This document shows, piece by piece, positions 1 to 10,810 of a stretch of 64,000 nucleotides of DNA. Numbering within the stretch: position 1 is the first letter of the stretch; each line of letters opens with the position of its first letter. The notes under the pieces are model-generated. The model made no database searches, had not been told where the DNA came from, and was given only the letters and a program-made list of their open reading frames with translations. The stretch covers positions 445,468,053 through 445,532,052 of the forward strand of contig CM040118.1 of assembly GCA_022559845.1 (NCBI GenBank), in the 5' to 3' direction. A program made the position numbers and the translations under genes. The stretch comes from Amorphophallus konjac. Its lineage: Eukaryota > Streptophyta > Magnoliopsida > Alismatales > Araceae.

Positions 1-170
1 ACCTTGTCGCGCTAGGGGTTCCTAGCGCGATCGTCCTTGTCGCGCTAGGGGTCCCTAGTGTGACCTGTCTTGTCGCGCTAGGAGGCCCTAGCGCGAAATT
101 CCTTGTCGCGCTAGGGGGTCATACCGCGTTCTTCTTGTCACGCTAGGAATCCCTAGCGTGATCTGTCATG
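1..170 (+). repeat. Array of palindromic CGCGCTAGG/CCTAGCGCG units (5' LTR copy)
   Basis: About five units of roughly 30 bp start with CTTGTCGCGCTAGG and end with CCTAGCGCGA. Each unit is a near-perfect inverted repeat with arms CGCGCTAGG and CCTAGCGCG and a loop of 2-4 bases. Some units have lost CpG sites to TG or CA. The same array stands in the 3' LTR. Confidence 0.9.
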
Positions 171-1371
171 TTGTCGGGTGTTCCTTTTTGGGCCGGGTGT
201 GTGTCCTGGACACCCCGCGGAGTTCCGAGACCGTGCCTTTGGGTGTTCGGAGGTTCCGTTTGCCTTGGTCATGCATTTGGCTGTGGGCGGTGCGTCCATT
301 TCTTCTCCGACCGCGGTCACCGTGCGGTGGTGATGGTACGTGGGACGGCCCCCGTACTTCGTCAGGTTCGGATGTTGTTTTTCGTTGTCTTGAGAGTCTA
401 CTCCTTCAGTGACCCTCCACTAGTCGTAGCCTATCAGTACGCGTGTGCTGATCGCACCAGGGAGTGGTGTACGGGCTTACCCTGAGGAGGGTTTTAGACT
501 GGTTACCGTCGGGCCCCTCGTCAAATCAGAGTCCAGTGCCGGGGAAAAATCAGTCAGAGGGCCAGACCTAGGACGCGTGGTCTGTGTGTGCACACGTGGT
601 TGGGGACAGTGGACGCACGTCGACGGGCGTGACCCCAGCTAGTCACTTGTTGTGGTTACTTGTTCGGTGTCTGCGCCTCGGGTAGGACCTACCACGTCAG
701 GCAGTTTACCTGTGGTGCGGTGTAAGACGTCAGGGGATGCTACCGGCTGTGCTTCTAGTGGGTGGTACTCCTGTCGAGTACTGAGTGACAGACTGTCAGT
801 CGAGTGTTTCCGACCTTCGGGTTTTGTCGGTTCGACCTTTGAGCTTTGGTCTTCCCTCCATGGCACGTGTGTCGGTTTGCGTGTCGTAGGGTCTTGTCTT
901 GTAGAGTACAGGGCTTTCCCTTCCGAGGTACTCTCCGACCGCTACTGTAGTGGTTTCTCGTTTTACGAGGTAGGGTTCGAGTGATCCCTACTGAGTCTTG
1001 TTCCGAGACTCATTCCCTGCGTGTTTTCACCGTGTTTCAGGTGACGCGCCACCTTCGGGGAGCGCGTCAGGAGTGCAGCGTGGTGCGGGTGCCCAGAGGT
1101 AGTGCCAGAGGTCAGAGCCGGGGGATGCCCCGTGTAGCTGTACTTTCCTTTCTTGTCACTGTACTAGTCATGGACTGTTGTTATTGTTATTTTATATTGT
1201 GGACCATGTAAAATGCTAATTTATTTCCTGTTTAATTTCTGCAATTATTTGTGATACTTGTGTAGTCTCCACACCATCCTTTTAACCCTTCCGAGTCTTC
1301 GGGCTCGTGGGTGGCGGTACGAGTCTCGGGTTATCGGGCCTTCCCAGTAATCAGATTCTCGGGTCGTTACA
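1..1371 (+). repeat. 5' LTR of the Tekay element (3' part only)
   Basis: Positions 2-1371 align with 7273-8642 of the 3' LTR at a constant offset of 7271, so net indels are zero. It ends in TTACA directly before the primer site. Differences between the copies are mainly C/T and G/A; for example 841-960 differs from 8112-8231 at about nine positions, nearly all transitions. The U3 region and TATA box of this copy lie off the window to the left. Confidence 0.95.
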
Positions 1372-1373
1372 GC

Positions 1374-1385
1374 TGGTATTAGAGC
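1374..1385 (+). promoter_or_regulatory. Primer binding site (initiator Met tRNA type)
   Basis: The sequence TGGTATTAGAGC lies two bases after the LTR end. It matches the usual plant site TGGTATCAGAGC except for one C-to-T change inside a CAG trinucleotide, the same kind of change that makes the stop codons in this element. Confidence 0.9.
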
Positions 1386-1536
1386 GCGGTTGTGGAATTA
1401 CATGAGAATCATAGGTAATTGTAGTGGTCCACTAGTCCACAGCGATGATGTACAAGTGATGCTGGCATTGGGCACCGTGTGTTTGTTTTGACCTTGCCGT
1501 TTTTCGTGCTTTTTGTCTTGTGCTTTAGGAGCGAGG

Positions 1537-2708
1537 ATGGCGCCGAGGCGGAGCTCTCGCTCTCAGTAGGGGCAGTCGGCTGGAGGTCAGGAGATCTAGC
1601 AGGGGGTCCAGAGGGACCAGGAGGAGCATAGCAGAGTTCCGGGGGCTACCGAGGCCACGGATGCTGTGAGAGTTCCGGGGGCCGAGGATTTCTTCCGTGG
1701 CATGTACCAGCTTATGTCTCAGCAGTTCGGCGGAGAGGCTGGTGAGGGCTCGTCAGCTAGGGGTGGGCCAGGCCGAGCAGTGAGGGACTTCATGCAGTTC
1801 CATCCGCCTTACTTTAGCGGCCAGCAGACCCTGATGCGGCTAGTGATTGGCTCGATGAGATGGAGCGGGTGTTCAGTTCTGCGAAGAGTGCTGCCGAGGA
1901 CAGAGTGGTGTTGGCCTACAACCAGTTGCAGGGTACGGCTCAGAGATGGTGGTCTTCCGAGTGGAAGACGTCCTTTCAGCTTCATCCACTTGAGCAGATC
2001 GAGTGGGATGGTTTTGTCAGTGCTTTCGAGCGTACGTACTGTCCAGATATTGTTGCCACGCAGCGGATGCGGGAGTTTCTGGAGCTGGTGCAGGGTGACA
2101 TGTCCGTGCTGCAGTACAGGGCCCGATTTGTCGAGCTGGGTCGGTACGCACCTCACATCATGGAGCATGAGAAGGTGAGGACCACGCAGTTTGTGCAGGG
2201 CTTGAGGCTGGAGCTGAGGCACCATTTGATCGCGAATGGGGCCACTGATCTAGAGACAGCATCTCGTGTTGCTGTTTCCTTGGAGTTGGATATGCAGAGG
2301 ACTCGAGGACCGATCAGCCAGGGGCAGTCCTTGTCAGGTCGCAGCCAGCAGCCGGCTACCCAGCAGCAGGGTTTCTTCCAGCATGCGTCGGGTGGTTCAG
2401 GAGTACCGGCATCTGCAGCTTCGGCGACAGGATCTGCGTCCTTCGGTACGAAGGTCAAGAAGTTCTTCTCGAAGAATTTCCGAAATAAGAAGTCCAAGGA
2501 TCAGGGGCAAGCTTCATCGGGCAGTGTACAGCAGCCGGTTCCTTTGCAGCGTCAGGGATCAGGGGGTGGATCGCGAGGACTTTGTCCACGGTGTGGTGGG
2601 ACCCACCCATGCAGGCAGTGCACGGCTCCGATCATCTATTTTCGGTGTGACCAGCCAGGGCATATGGGGCGCGACTGTCCTCAGAGGCCGCCGCAGCAGC
2701 AGCAGTAG
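1537..2708 (+). pseudogene. gag: gag of the Tekay element, broken
   Basis: Gag builds the virus-like particle and packages the element RNA. The ATG at 1537 opens a short basic start, but TAG codons at 1567 and 1597 interrupt it within 20 residues. A one-base frameshift falls near 1826, at the Phe-Ser-Gly-Gln motif that begins the capsid domain. From there the frame is open to 2705 and shows the retrotransposon-gag capsid pattern (Ala-Gln-Arg-Trp-Trp near 1940, then the FxxxY and Arg-Phe-x-x-Leu region). A Lys-rich stretch around 2450-2510 leads to a CCHC zinc knuckle at 2637-2680, whose first Cys is replaced by Tyr (TAT at 2637, a G-to-A change). A TAG at 2706 follows a Gln run and separates gag from pol, which continues in the same frame, so it is probably a mutated CAG rather than a natural terminator. 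Confidence 0.9.
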
Positions 2709-5700
2709 GGACAGTATCCGCCACTACCCAGGTCAGCTAGCGTGGGAAGCAGGCAGAGGGCTCGGGGCCAGATCACGCACATGACCAGGGCAGAGGCAGT
2801 GGCGTCGCAGCTCGTGGAAGGTACCGTTCAGATTTTGGGTTGTACGGCTCGGGTTTTGTTTGATTCTGGCGCGTCTCATTTGTTTATTTCGGAGGATTTC
2901 GCGTCGAGCGTCGAGGAGCCGGTGACCCAGTTGTCCTGTGATTTGACAGTGGAGTTGCCTTTGGGTGATTTTATGATCACTCCGTATTGCTTCGATCAGG
3001 TTCTGGTTTGGATCGATGGGCGGAGTATGCCAGGCAGGTTATATGCATTGCAGCTTCGGGATTATGATGTGATTCTAGGCATGGATTGGCTCGAGACCCA
3101 TGGAGCGGTGGTGGATTGTGGAATGAAGAGGGTCTACTTCCAGCATCCGAGCAAGAGGACCTTCTATTTCCAAGGTATCCGTTCCGCCTCTTCTCGATTC
3201 CTTATCTCTGCTATTCGAGCCCGTCGATTGCTCGATTCAGGTTGTCAGGGTTTTCTCGCGTCCGTGGTTGTGTCCGACCGGATGGAGCCGGATGTCGAGG
3301 ACATTACGGTGGTGTGCGAGTTTCCCGACGTTTTTCCCGAGGAGTTGCCTGGATTACCTCCCCAGCGGGAGATCGATTTCGTGATCGAGGTTGTGCCTAG
3401 TACGGGACCTTAGGCGAAGGCTCCCTACCGTATGGCCCCCGCTGAGTTAAGGGAGTTGAGGGCGCAGTTGCAGGAACTGCTGGCCAAGGGGTATGTTCGT
3501 CCTACCTTTTCCCCTTGGGGTGCGCCCGTGTTGTTTGTGAAGAAGAAGGACTGTAGTCTGCGCTTGTGCATTGACTATCGACAGCTGAATGAAGTGACCA
3601 TTAAGAACAAGTATCCGTTACCGCGGATTGATGATTTGTTCGACCAGCTGCAGTCTGCGCGAGTGTTCTCGCGAATTGATTTGCAGTCCGATTACTATCA
3701 GCTGAGAATTCGCGAGTCCGATGTGGAGAAGACTGCATTCAGTACGAGGTACGGGCATTATGAGTTTTTGGTGATGCCGTTCGGGCTCACCAATGCCCCT
3801 GCAGCCTTCATGGACTTGATGCAGAGGGTGTTTCATCCGTATTTGGACCAGTTCGTGGTCATCTTCGTGGATGACATCCTTGTTTATTCGCAGTCTGCTG
3901 AGGAGCATGCGTACCATTTGGGTGTGGTGCTGCAGACGTTGCGAGATCACCAGTTGCATGCGAAGCTCAGCAAGTGCGAGTTTTGGCTCAGCGAGGTGCA
4001 CTTTCTGGGACACGTGATTTCTGGTGATGGTATTTTCGTGGACCCCGCCAAGGTCGAGGTAGTGATGCAGTGGTCGAGGCCGAGGTCGGTTACGGAGATC
4101 CGGAGTTTCTTGGGGCTTGCAGGTTATTATCGCCGGTTTATCCAGGATTTTTCTCGCATTGCGACCCCGATGACTAGACTCAGGCGGAAGGATGTGCCTT
4201 TCGTCTGGTCTGAGGAGTGTGAGCAGAGCTTCAGGGAACTGAAGAGATTGCTCACCTCGGCTCTGGTGTTGGTTTTACCTTCTGGATCGGGAGGTTTCGT
4301 GGTGTGTACAGATGCTTCCGACGTTGGATTGGGAGCTGTGTTGATGCAGCATGGTAGAGTGGTGGCTTATGCATCTCGGCAGCTAAAGCCCCATGAGGAG
4401 AACTACCCTACCCATGACCTTGAATTGGCGGCGGTGATCTTCGCGCTGAAGATCTGGAGACATTATCTGTACGGCGAGAAGTTCGAGGTGTTTACTGACC
4501 ATCAGAGTTTGAGGTATGTGTTCTCGCAGAGAGATCTGAACCTCAGACAAAGGCGTTGGATGGAGTTCATGAAGGACTATGACTTCACCCTGTCTTATCA
4601 GCCGGGCAGGATGAATGTCGTTGCTGATGCCTCGAGTCGGAAGGTTGCGGTCAGTGCCCTGATGTTGAGGAAGTGGAGGCTCTGGGAACAAGTGCCCGAG
4701 GTATCTTTCAGGCTCAAGATTCCCCAGGAGCCAGGGTTGGCAGTGCTTGCGAGTCTGACTGTCACTCCTGCTATCCGTCGTCAGGTGACAGAGGCTCAGC
4801 ATGCGGACCCTGAGTTGCCCCGGATTCTGGCGATGGCTGACGTGGAGCTTGGCGAGGACGGTGCTGCGAGGTTTCGTGGCAGGCTGTACGTCCCAGCGGA
4901 GGAGCAGGTTCGTTGTGCGGTGTTACGCGAGGCTCATGGGAGCAGGTACACTGTGCACCCGGGTGAGACGAAGATGTATCAGAACTTGCGGAGGCAGTTC
5001 TGGTGGCCTGGCATGAAGAGAGATGTCGCAGAGTTTGTGGCCAGATGCCTGATCTGTCAGCTGGTGAAGGCGGAGCATCAGCGACCAGGAGGTACTCTCC
5101 AGCCCTTGGATGTTCCTGCTTGGAAGTGGGACCATGTGACCACAGATTTCATGGTGGGATTGCCGAGGACCCCGAGTGGGCAGGACAATATTTGGTTGCT
5201 GGTGGATCGGCTGACGAAGGTGACGTGGTTGTTACCGGTCAAGGTCAGCTGGAGCGTGTCTAAGTTGGCTCATCTTTATGTGGAGCAGATCGTGCCGTTG
5301 CATGGGGTTCCCATTTAGATTGTGTCGGATAGGGATCCGCGCTTCACTTCTGGATTCTGGAGGAGTTTCCAGCGAGCTCTTGGCACGGAGTTGGCATTTA
5401 GCTCGGCGTATCATCCACAGTCAGATGGTCAGTCTGAGAGGACCATTCAGACTTTGGAGGACATGTTGAGATCCTGCTGCCTAGAGTGGCAGGGGAGTTG
5501 GATTCATCACCTACCATTGATGGAGTTTGTCTATAACAACAGCTATCATTCGAGCATCGGCATGGCTCCTTATGAGGCATTGTATGGGCGTCCTTGTCGG
5601 ACTCCACTTGATTGGTTTGAGGTGGGTGAGCGTGTTTTGACAGGACCGGAATTGGTGCAGCAATGTGTGGACGTTGTGCACCTGGTTCGTCAGAACATGT

Positions 5701-6184
5701 TGGTGGCCCAGAGTCGGCAGAAGAGCTATGCTGACCGTAGGAGGCAGCCTCTCGAGTTCGCCGTGGGCGATCATGTGTTCTTGAGAGTTTCTCCGATGAA
5801 GGGGGTGATGCGTTTTGGACGGCGTGGGAAGCTGAGTCCCCGCTATGTTGGTCCTTTCGCGATTGTGGAGCGCATAGGTGAGGTTGCTTATCGGTTGCAG
5901 TTACCTCCTGAGTTGACGTCGGTGCATGACGTGTTCCACGTCTCGATGTTGCGGAAGTATATGCCCAATGACTCTCATGTGCTCGAGATTTCTGTTTGGC
6001 CTGAGGTGACTCCAGATCTTTCTCTCCCAGAGTTTCGATCCGCGTGGAGGATAGGCGAGAGCAGCGCCTGCGGAACAAGGTCATTCCCTTGGTAAAGGTC
6101 GTGTGGCAGCGACACTCTGGTGGTGAGACTTCGTGGGAACGTGAGGACGAGATGCGTCAGCAGTTCCCGTACTTGTTTGAGTGA
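2709..6184 (+). pseudogene. pol: pol of the Tekay element: protease, RT, RNase H, integrase, chromodomain-like tail
   Basis: The polyprotein copies element RNA to DNA and inserts it. Domains in order: aspartic protease (DSGA, Asp at 2872; Ile-Leu-Gly-Met-Asp near 3070); reverse transcriptase (3440-4130, active site FVDD at 3864-3875); RNase H (TDAS near 4308, ends near 4640); integrase with His/Cys zinc finger (about 4930-5060) and catalytic Asp 5145, Asp 5328 and Glu 5436, the last two 35 residues apart; GPY/F region (5770-5950); chromodomain-like tail to TGA at 6182. In-frame TAGs lie at 3411 and 5316, and a frameshift near 6040 moves the tail to another frame. In RT motif A the usual Ser-Gly-Tyr-His reads Ser-Asp-Tyr-Tyr (3687-3698), two further transitions in the catalytic core. 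The gene is inactive. Confidence 0.92.
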
Positions 6185-6238
6185 GTCTTCCTCTTCTTTC
6201 CCCTTGGGTTGTTCTCAATTTCGAGGATGAAATTCCTT

Positions 6239-6251
6239 AAGGGGGGAGGGC
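6239..6251 (+). promoter_or_regulatory. Polypurine tract, plus-strand primer of the Tekay element
   Basis: AAGGGGGGAGGGC stands directly before the TG that opens the 3' LTR, which is the required place for second-strand priming. Confidence 0.85.
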
Positions 6252-6588
6252 TGTAATATCCCGGACGTTTTGGATCCTTTCTTCGTGGGTCCCGGATCTG
6301 GTTTTCGGAGTGTCCGGCTCCGTTGTGTCCAAAATTTCGTTTCGGACATCTTTCGTGTTCGGATCGGCGCGATCCGGAGTTGTTTCGGAGGACCGGAGGC
6401 GTTCCGCGGCTTTTTCGCGTGTGTTTTCCGATTTCCGGTGTGTGTTTCGGCTTTTCCTTCGGAAGCTCGCTGTGGGTGAACCGAGCGGTTCCCCCAGGCA
6501 CGAGTGGTACCGTTGCGATCGGTGCGTTCCGAGGATTCCGGAAATATATTTTTCTATTTTTCGGTATTTTTCCAAAAAATCAAATTTT

Positions 6589-6596
6589 CTATATAA
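6589..6596 (+). promoter_or_regulatory. Likely TATA box of the Tekay LTR
   Basis: TCTATATAA lies about 340 bp into the LTR in an A/T-rich stretch, followed by a CT-rich leader. This is the expected arrangement for the U3/R boundary of a plant LTR promoter. Confidence 0.55.
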
Positions 6597-7139
6597 CCCT
6601 ATTTCTTTTCTTTTTCTTTTCCTCTTTCTCTTTCTCCTTCTTCCTCCTTCCTTCCCCAACCGTGGCCGCCCTCCTCTCTCTCCCTCTCTCCCATTCGGAC
6701 GCGGTGAGCCCCTCCCCGGCTGTTGACGGCGGCAGGGCGACGGCGCGGACGCGTGGGTGGCGGCGAGGCGAGCTCGTGGGCGTGCGGCAAGCGTGGGAAG
6801 CGTGGGGAGTTCGTGAAGCTTAAAGCATTCTTCGTGGTTTGTGGGCGATCCGGCGGAGCATTCGCTCCACTGAGGTAGGGTGACGTTCCTTAGCATCTTG
6901 TCGTTCATTTCCGTGGTTTGTAGGCCGCGGGGAGGCCGAGAGGGGCTAGATCGAGCACGTATGGGGTTTTTCCATGATTTGGGGAGAGCCGCCCGATCTA
7001 TGGATTTGATGCATGGATTCACGTTTTGATGGCCTAGAATCATGCTAGGGGTCCTTCGAGGTCATTCCCCTTGTTTTCCCCCTCTCCGGTGGAGGCATGG
7101 GGGCGTGGTTGGAGTTTTTAGGCGTTTCCACCATTTTTG

Positions 7140-7440
7140 GGCGCGGACTGAGAACGCGCTATACTCCAGTAGCGCGTTCTTGATGGTCGCGCTGCCCCGA
7201 TGGGGCGCGTTCATCGGAGAAGATGAACAGAAGGGCGGTTCCGGTCGCGCTATGGGGTCCTAACGCGATCTGCCTTGTCACGCTAGGGGTTCCTAGCGCG
7301 ATCGTCCTTGTCGCGCTAGGGGTCCCTAGCGCGACCTGTCTTGTCGCGCTAGGAGGCCCTAGCGCGAATTTCCTTGTCGCGCTAGGGGGTCCTAGCGCGT
7401 TCTTCTTGTCACGCTAGGAATCCCTAGCACGATCTGTCCT
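7140..7440 (+). repeat. Array of palindromic CGCGCTAGG units (3' LTR copy)
   Basis: This is the same hairpin array as at 1-170 but with its left part present. Degenerate units containing GCGCTATACT, AGCGCGTTC and CGCGCTGCCC run from about 7150. Five better-kept units follow from 7270 to 7440. The arms pair as CGCGCTAGG with CCTAGCGCG. Confidence 0.88.
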
Positions 7441-8642
7441 GTTGTCGGGTGTTCCTTTTTGGGCCGGGTGTGTGTCCTGGACACCCCGCGGAGTTCCGGG
7501 ACCGTGCCTTTGGGTGTTCGGAGGTTCCGTTTGCCTTGGTCATGCGTTTGGCTGTAGGCGGTGCGTCCGTTTCTTCTCCGACCGCAGTCACCGTGCGATG
7601 GTGATGGTACGTGGGACGGCCCCCGTACTTCGTGAGGTTCGGACGTTGTTTTCCGTTGTCTTGAGAGTCTACTCCTTCAGTGACCCTCCACTAGTCGTAG
7701 CCTATCAGTACGCGTGTGCTGATCGCACCAGGGAGTGGTGTACGGGCTTAGCCTGAGGATGGTTTTAGACTGGTTACCGTCGGGCCCCTCGTCAAATCAG
7801 AGTCCAGTGCCGGGGGAAAACCAGTCAGAGGGCCAGACCTAGGACGCGTGGTCTGTGTGTGCACACGTGGTTGGGGACAGTGGACGCACGTCGACGGGCG
7901 TGACCCCAGCTAGTCACTTGTTGTGGTTACTTGTTCGGTGTCTGCACCTCGGGTAGGACCTACCACGTCAGGCGGTTCACCTGCGGTGCGGTGTAAGACG
8001 TCAGGGGACGCTACCGGCTGTGCTTCTAGTAGGTGGTACTCCTGTCGAGTACGGAGTGACAGACTGTCAGTCGAGTGTTTCTGACCTTCGGGTTTTGTCG
8101 GTTCGACCTTTGAGCTTTGGTCTTCCCTCCGTGGCACGTGTGTCGATTTGCGTGCCGTAGGGTCTTATCTTATAGAGTACAGGGCTTTCCCTTCCAAGGT
8201 ACTCTTCGACTGCTAGTGTAGTGGTTTCTCGTTTTACGAGGTAGGGTTCAAGTGATCCCTACTGAGTCTTGTTCCGAGACTCATTCCCTACGTGTTTTCA
8301 CCGTGTTTCAGGTGAGGCGCCACCTTCGGGGAGCGCGTCAGGAGTGCAGCGTGGTGCGGGTGCCCAGAGGTAGTGCCAGAGGTCAGAGCCGGGGGATGCC
8401 CCGTGTAGCTGTACTTTCCTTTCTTGTCATTGTACTAGTCGTGGACTGTTGTTATTGTTATTTTATATTGTGGACCATGTAAAATGTTAATTTATTTCCT
8501 GTTTAATTTTTGCAATTATTTGTGATACTTGTGTAGTCTCCACACCATCCTTTTAACCCTTCCGAGTCTTCGGGCTTGTGGGTGGCAGTACGAGTCTCGG
8601 GTTATCGGGCCTTCCCGGTAATCAGATTCTCGGGTCGTTACA

Positions 8643-10810
8643 AAGGCGGTCTTCTCGATGTCTTCTGAATTCATTCTGATTTGATGGTAACCTGAATAGG
8701 CGTCCAGAAAACTGAGTATCTCGTTGCCTGAGGTTGAGTCAACCAGTTGGTCGATGCTCGGCAGCGGATAGCAGTCTTTAGGGGTGGCCTTATTCAAGTC
8801 GGTGAAGTCCACGCACATCCGCCACTTTCCCGAAGCTTTCGGCACCAGGACGATGTTGGCCAGCCACGTCAGGTACAGGACCGGTTTAAAAAGACCAGTC
8901 TTTTTCCCCTTGGTGACTTGCTCCTTGATGATCGCTTGCTTCTCTGGCGCGTGCTTCCTTCTCCGTTGTTGTACGGGTTTGATGGTCGGGTCGAGGTTGA
9001 GCTTATGCATCGCCGTCTCCTCTGGTATCCCGGGGAGCTGATCATCAGACCACGTGAAGACTCAGATGTACGCGGAAAGAAACTCTTTGTATTGTTGTTG
9101 GACCTCAGACGGTAGGTCGGCTCCAATCTTTACTCCTAGGGTCGGGTCGTCGTTTAGGAAAATCGCTAGCAATTCACCACCAGGCTCGACGGTTGCAGAT
9201 TTTTCCTCGACTTCCCGGGGGCCCTTGTTCTTCCCATCCGGCCTTGTGACTTCAACCGAGATATTATAGCACCTTCTGGCCGTGGCCTGGTTACCTCGGA
9301 CTTCCCCCAACCCATTTTTGGTGGGGAACTTCATCTTTTGGTGATAGGTAGAAGGCACCGCTTTCGTTCGGCTGAGGATTCCTCGACCGAAGATTGCGTT
9401 GTATGCTATCATACCTTTGATCATTATGAAGTCCACCATGACCGTAACGGTTTTGGGTGGGGTGCCGAGAGTAATTGGCAGGCTTAAGGCTCCCTCGAGA
9501 TAAGTGGCCTGGCCATTGAACCCGCAAAAGGGGGTTCGGATCGGGCGGAGTTTAGACGGATCCTCCCCCATCTTAAGGAAACATTCATATGATAATACAT
9601 CAGGGGCACTTCCATTGTCAACTAGAATCCTATCTATGTTACAATGGTTTATCCTGGCCGATATGACTAGGGCGTCGTCATGCGGGGTGCTTAGCCCTTC
9701 CAGGTCTTGGTCGGAGAAGACTATGACCTGGGGCTCACTTGGCGGGGCCCTGGGAGGCTCGATGGCTCGGCTCGCCCGCTCAGCATGACGCTTCCTTTCT
9801 CGACCACTGTCTCCTCCTGATGTAGCTCCTCCAGCGATGACGTTGATGTGGACCCCTCGGGGGGCGTTGTCGATTTCCTCTGGGGTGCCTCGGTCTTCCC
9901 TGTGCCTGGCCATGAACCGGGATAGGTGTCCTTGACGGACGAGGCGCTCGATCTCATCCTGGAGCTGGTGGCAGTCGCCGGTGTGGTGCCTGTGATCGCT
10001 GTGGAACAAGCAATGCTTGTTGCGATTGCGGTTCTTCGAACTCATTGGCTTGGGTTGGCGGAGGAGGCCCGAGCCTTTGATGTCCTCGTAAATCTCATAA
10101 ACCGGAGTGGTTAAAGGAGTGTACCGCTCATACTTCCGTGATGGTTCCTTGTGTTCCCCGTCTCGGTTCCACCTTTTTCCTGGACCCGAACTTGGCTCAG
10201 GTGCCCGCTTCTTGTCCCCCTCCCGACCCTAGCCGGTTGCATCTCGACATGCGCTGAGCATTTCTTCGCACTTGGCATGGCACAAAGCCAGAGTCACTAG
10301 CTCGGCAAGGGTCGAGGGAGGGTGGAGGACAAGTTCACGGTGGAGGTTCTCGTCGTGGGTGCCCCCGATCAACGTGGTTATGGCCGAGGCGACGTTCAGG
10401 CGGGGGATCCTCAGGCCTTCCGATTTAAATCGGGTAATGTAAGCCCGAAGTTTCTCCCCTTGCGCCTGTTTGAGGGCCAAAAGCCCCGCTACCGACCTTG
10501 GGGGACCGCTGCCGGTGAAACTCTCCTTGAATACTCGCCCGAATTGCTTGAAGTCCCAGATGGATCTGGGGGCGAGGGCCCGGAACCATGCTTGGGCACC
10601 TTGGACCAGGGTGGTCACAAAGGCTCGGCATTTGATGGTGTCGGATGCTCCATGAAGGGTCATCAGGGCGTCGAAGCTGTCGAAGTGATCGGCCGGGTCG
10701 TCTTGGCCGTCATAAAGCTTAAAGGTCGGGATGGAGGTTCTGGGAGATACCTCTGCCTTCAAGATATAGTCGGAGAACGGGGATTTCTCCTCGTCCTCCG
10801 TGGAAGAGAC
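8643..10810 (-). pseudogene. gag-pol: Tat-lineage Ty3/Gypsy gag-protease-RT fragment, cut at both ends
   Basis: Read on the minus strand, 10810 to 10229 is a Gag capsid domain (Lys-Leu-Tyr-Asp-Gly then Asp-Pro-x-Asp-His near 10725, conserved Trp region near 10600). A zinc-knuckle-like Cys-x2-His...His...Cys lies at about 10012-9971. A protease with the Asp-Asn-Gly-Ser active site typical of this lineage is near 9630. The start of reverse transcriptase follows (Val-Asp-Phe-Thr-Asp-Leu-Asn near 8810, Ser-Gly-Tyr-His-Gln near 8690). All lie in one frame, interrupted by TAG at 10231-10229 and TGA at 9064-9062. At 8643 the RT stops after Glu-Lys-Thr-Ala-Phe because the Tekay element inserted there. 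At 10810 the Gag N-terminus is cut by non-autonomous element A. The missing RT-to-integrase part should lie left of the window. Confidence 0.88.

Larger units (their letters stand above)
1..8642 (+). mobile_element. Ty3/Gypsy Tekay (Del)-type chromovirus, 5' end cut by window
   Basis: The element reads partial 5' LTR (1-1371), initiator-Met primer site (1374-1385), gag (1537-2708), protease-RT-RNase H-integrase (2709-6184), polypurine tract (6239-6251) and full 3' LTR (6252-8642). Domain order PR-RT-RH-IN and the D,D(35)E integrase place it in Ty3/Gypsy. The degenerate chromodomain-like tail after integrase, ending in a Trp-Glu-Arg-Glu-Asp-Glu-Met run, matches the Tekay/Del clade. It is dead: five in-frame TAG codons and two frameshifts. 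On the right it abuts a minus-strand Tat reverse transcriptase, so it inserted there. The 5-bp target duplication should read AAGGC or nearly so, but its left copy is outside the window. Confidence 0.93.
6252..8642 (+). repeat. 3' LTR of the Tekay element (2391 bp)
   Basis: It starts TGTAATATCC after the polypurine tract and ends GTCGTTACA, giving TG...CA ends. U3 is GC-rich with C/T runs (6600-6700). The palindromic array lies at about 7140-7440. Positions 7273-8642 duplicate the 5' copy. Open frames inside it, on both strands, change with no conservation and are not genes. Confidence 0.95.

Noticed and set aside
5398..6084. 228-codon minus-strand frame under integrase
   Set aside because: Antisense shadow of the Tekay integrase, with no domain of its own.
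6237..7043. 268-codon minus-strand frame in the Tekay LTR
   Set aside because: Lies in GC- and CT-rich LTR sequence with low-complexity Lys/Arg runs; no family match.
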